Positions 5,469 through 5,786 of a stretch of 5,786 nt of DNA are shown in pieces; within the stretch, counting starts at the first letter, position 1; every line of letters starts with the position of its first letter. Source of the DNA: Mollicutes bacterium (GTDB lineage Bacteria > Bacillota_I > Bacilli_A > RF39 > UBA660); assembly GCA_012513875.1 (NCBI GenBank), contig JAAZBI010000044.1:1-5786 (forward strand). The letters run 5' to 3'. The notes under the pieces were generated by a model. The model made no database searches. It was given only the letters and a program-made list of their open reading frames with translations, and was not told the origin of the DNA. The position numbers and the translations under genes are program-made.

Positions 5469-5786
5469 ATGATAAAAGAATTTAAAAGTTTTATTTCTAA
5501 AGGAAACGTCCTAGATTTAGCTGTTGGTGTTATTATTGGTGGCGCTTTCGGTAAAATAGTAACATCACTTGTTAACGATGTAGTTATGCCATTGTTAGGT
5601 ATCATCTTGGGCGGAGTTAATTTTTCATCATTATATTTAAAAGTAAATGACTCAATATTAATGTATGGAGATTTTATTCAAAGTACAATTGATTTTCTAT
5701 TAATAGCATTATGTATATTCTTTATGATTAAATTAATCAACAAATTTAAAAAACCTGCTAAAAATGTTAAAGAAGAAGTTAACAAA
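5469..5786 (+). CDS. mscL: Large-conductance mechanosensitive channel MscL, missing its C-terminal end at the window edge
   Basis: The first 106 codons are present; the family is usually 120-150 residues, so only the cytoplasmic C-terminal helix is cut off. The N-terminal amphipathic helix (MIKEFKSFISKGN) is followed by the hallmark first membrane helix, NVLDLAVGVIIGGAFGKIV (13-31), which lines the pore with small glycine and alanine residues. An extracellular loop runs from about 45 to 66. The second membrane helix (about 67-90) ends in a lysine-rich stretch (KLINKFKKPAKNVKEEV). MscL opens under membrane tension and releases solutes during hypo-osmotic shock. The ATG at 5469 has GAGAGG six bases upstream. 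It is the only plus-strand gene and points away from the phosphatase remnant. The identification is firm. Confidence 0.97.
   Translation, partial: MIKEFKSFISKGNVLDLAVGVIIGGAFGKIVTSLVNDVVMPLLGIILGGVNFSSLYLKVNDSILMYGDFIQSTIDFLLIALCIFFMIKLINKFKKPAKNVKEEVNK

Noticed and set aside
5372..5605. A 77-codon minus-strand open frame opposite the mscL start
   Set aside because: It is antisense to the strongly conserved N-terminus of MscL and overlaps the phosphatase remnant and the mscL promoter; its translation has no recognisable features.
1..5786. CRISPR arrays, tRNA/rRNA genes, insertion sequences or TGA-as-tryptophan coding
   Set aside because: No regularly spaced repeats, cloverleaf or rRNA-like stretches, transposase motifs or terminal inverted repeats were seen. 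Tryptophan codons are TGG, and the complete genes end in TAA or TAG.

Overview
The window is very AT-rich (about a quarter G+C by eye). Its strong AGGAGG-type ribosome sites, its sigma-A-like promoters and its gene content (lipoprotein with an LTAC lipobox, zinc-ribbon membrane protein, Fic protein, MscL) point to a low-GC Gram-positive bacterium (Bacillota or a Mycoplasmatota-like relative, possibly host-associated). Tryptophans are read from TGG, and every complete gene ends in TAA or TAG, so nothing suggests the TGA=Trp code. The species cannot be named from this sequence.

Layout: all genes except the last lie on the minus strand, so they are read from right to left. From the left edge: the first 122 codons of an SPFH/band-7 membrane protein (1-368, cut by the window edge); a 241-residue lipoprotein of unknown function (451-1176) ending in a clear intrinsic terminator; a 226-base intergenic stretch with a bulged hairpin and an orphan Shine-Dalgarno motif; a 774-residue zinc-ribbon, single-pass membrane protein with an extracellular HExxH metallopeptidase-like region (1403-3727); a 55-residue small ORF whose start resembles an AraC-type regulator (3790-3957); a Fic-domain AMPylase-like protein (4073-4939) with a textbook promoter and a terminator overlapping its stop codon; and the C-terminal remnant of a histidine phosphatase (5041-5394). 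On the plus strand, the mechanosensitive channel gene mscL (5469 onward) runs off the right edge.

Most intact genes appear to be separate transcription units. The SPFH, lipoprotein, Fic and MscL genes each have their own plausible promoter, and two intrinsic terminators are visible. Four products act at the cell envelope (SPFH, lipoprotein, membrane peptidase-like protein, MscL), but there is no operon structure tying them together, so a shared pathway is not supported. The most unusual item is the zinc-ribbon/TM/HExxH protein with its C-terminal cysteine-bounded domain. The phosphatase remnant and the AraC-like small ORF suggest some local gene decay between the peptidase-like gene and mscL.
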